A stretch of 14,301 bases of DNA from DATJBC01 sp035515515 (GTDB lineage: Bacteria; Actinomycetota; Acidimicrobiia; Acidimicrobiales; UBA8190), in assembly GCA_035515515.1 (NCBI GenBank), contig DATJBC010000097.1, positions 1 to 14,301 on the forward strand, given 5' to 3'. Every line of letters starts with the position of its first letter. Positions within the stretch are counted from its first letter, which is position 1. Made by a program: the position numbers and the translations under genes. This document shows positions 13,763 to 14,301 of the stretch, piece by piece. The notes beneath the pieces were generated by a model that saw only the letters and a list, made by a program, of their open reading frames with translations, made no database searches and was not told the origin of the DNA.

Positions 13763-14301
13763 GTGAGCGTGGTGGGGCGGCTCGTGGGGCGGGTGCGCCG
13801 CCAGGCCCCGGGCAGCTTTCCCTGGCGCGCCCCGAGCTGGCCCGTCTCGCTCGAGCGCGACCCCCCCGAGCGCAACCTCGGCGTCGACTACGACACGGCG
13901 TGGAGCCGCCGCTACCCCGCCCGCCTGGCGCGCGCCGTGGTCCTCGACACCCTCACCCGGCCCCTCACCCACCTCGTGGCCTCGCCCGAGGTGCGGGGGG
14001 ACGAGGCCCTGGCACTGGTCGAGCCGCCCGCCATCTACGTGGCCAACCACGCCAGCCACCTGGACACGCCACTCCTCCTCTCGGTGCTGCCCAGCCCGGT
14101 GCGCCACAAGACGGTGGTGGCGGCGGCCGCCGACCACTTCTTCGACCGCCGCTGGAAGGCACACCTCTGGGCGCTCGGCCTGGCCGCCTTCCCCATCGAG
14201 CGCCACCGCGTCAACCGCCGCTCGGCGGTGATCGCCGCGGACCTGCTCAACGAGGGCTGGAACCTCGTGATCTACCCCGAGGGCGGCCGCAGCCCCGACG
14301 G
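13763..14301 (+). CDS. PlsC-type 1-acylglycerol-3-phosphate acyltransferase (3' end missing)
   Basis: A glycerolipid acyltransferase that transfers an acyl chain from acyl-CoA or acyl-ACP to a hydroxyl of a glycerol phosphate-like acceptor at the membrane. The frame is open for 179 full codons to the window edge with no stop. Block I is NHASHLD (95-101), giving the HX4D catalytic dyad His96/Asp101. Block II is probably FPIERHRVNRR (143-153), and block III is YPEGGRSPDG (171-180), where EGGR fits the usual EGTR. About 75 residues before the core are longer than in the smallest PlsC proteins. GTG at 13763 has GGAG at 13749-13752, ten bases upstream and overlapping the previous stop. It is the fourth gene of the operon. 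HAD-IB phosphatases and PlsC proteins are often paired or fused in actinobacteria, so this gene and the HAD part of the first gene may work in the same pathway. Confidence 0.9.
   Translation, partial: MSVVGRLVGRVRRQAPGSFPWRAPSWPVSLERDPPERNLGVDYDTAWSRRYPARLARAVVLDTLTRPLTHLVASPEVRGDEALALVEPPAIYVANHASHLDTPLLLSVLPSPVRHKTVVAAAADHFFDRRWKAHLWALGLAAFPIERHRVNRRSAVIAADLLNEGWNLVIYPEGGRSPD

Noticed and set aside
1..14301. CRISPR arrays, tRNA or rRNA genes, insertion sequences, prophage or defence genes
   Set aside because: No spaced direct repeats, no RNA-gene landmarks, no transposase or phage motifs were seen on either strand.

Overview
This is a very GC-rich window with dense, uni-directional gene blocks, frequent GTG starts, 4-base stop/start overlaps and several starts lacking a Shine-Dalgarno sequence (probable leaderless genes). 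This suggests an actinobacterium. A member of Acidimicrobiia or a related environmental lineage is my best guess, but that is inference from style and gene content, not from a marker gene. No tRNA, rRNA, CRISPR array or insertion sequence was seen.

Region 1 (1-4383, minus strand) is a corrinoid uptake and salvage operon read in the order btuF, btuC, btuD, cobO, cbiZ. It encodes a lipoprotein that binds corrinoid, a FecCD-type permease, an ABC ATPase, a corrinoid adenosyltransferase, and an adenosylcobinamide amidohydrolase that runs off the left edge. The genes overlap or lie within 12 bases of each other. Its leader holds a cobalamin riboswitch aptamer closed by a perfect 8-bp P1 stem. The leader ends in a hairpin that buries the btuF ribosome binding site, with an upstream segment that could compete for the same strand. 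Together these fit B12-repressed translation of a pathway that imports corrinoids, adenosylates them and strips off the lower-ligand arm so that the corrinoid can be rebuilt.

Region 2 (4399-7689) holds a stand-alone amidase-signature hydrolase (minus strand), then divergently a two-module VOC/glyoxalase-fold protein and a small multi-pass membrane protein of unknown function with a highly basic tail (both plus strand).

Region 3 (7638-14301) is the most unusual part. A TetR-family regulator (minus) and a four-gene operon (plus) diverge from start codons only 20 bases apart. A perfect 16-bp palindrome sits between them and looks like both operator and a shared, back-to-back -10 element. The operon encodes (i) a fatty acyl-CoA reductase (SDR plus FAR_C) fused to a divergent HAD-IB phosphatase domain, (ii) a zinc-dependent medium-chain dehydrogenase, (iii) a protein related to the nickel-pincer lactate racemase LarA that keeps the cofactor lysine and a nickel histidine but lacks other active-site residues, and (iv) a PlsC-type glycerolipid acyltransferase cut by the right edge. 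The set points to a TetR-controlled lipid pathway involving reduced acyl chains, possibly fatty alcohol, wax or ether-type lipids. I do not recognise it as a described system; the product is unknown.
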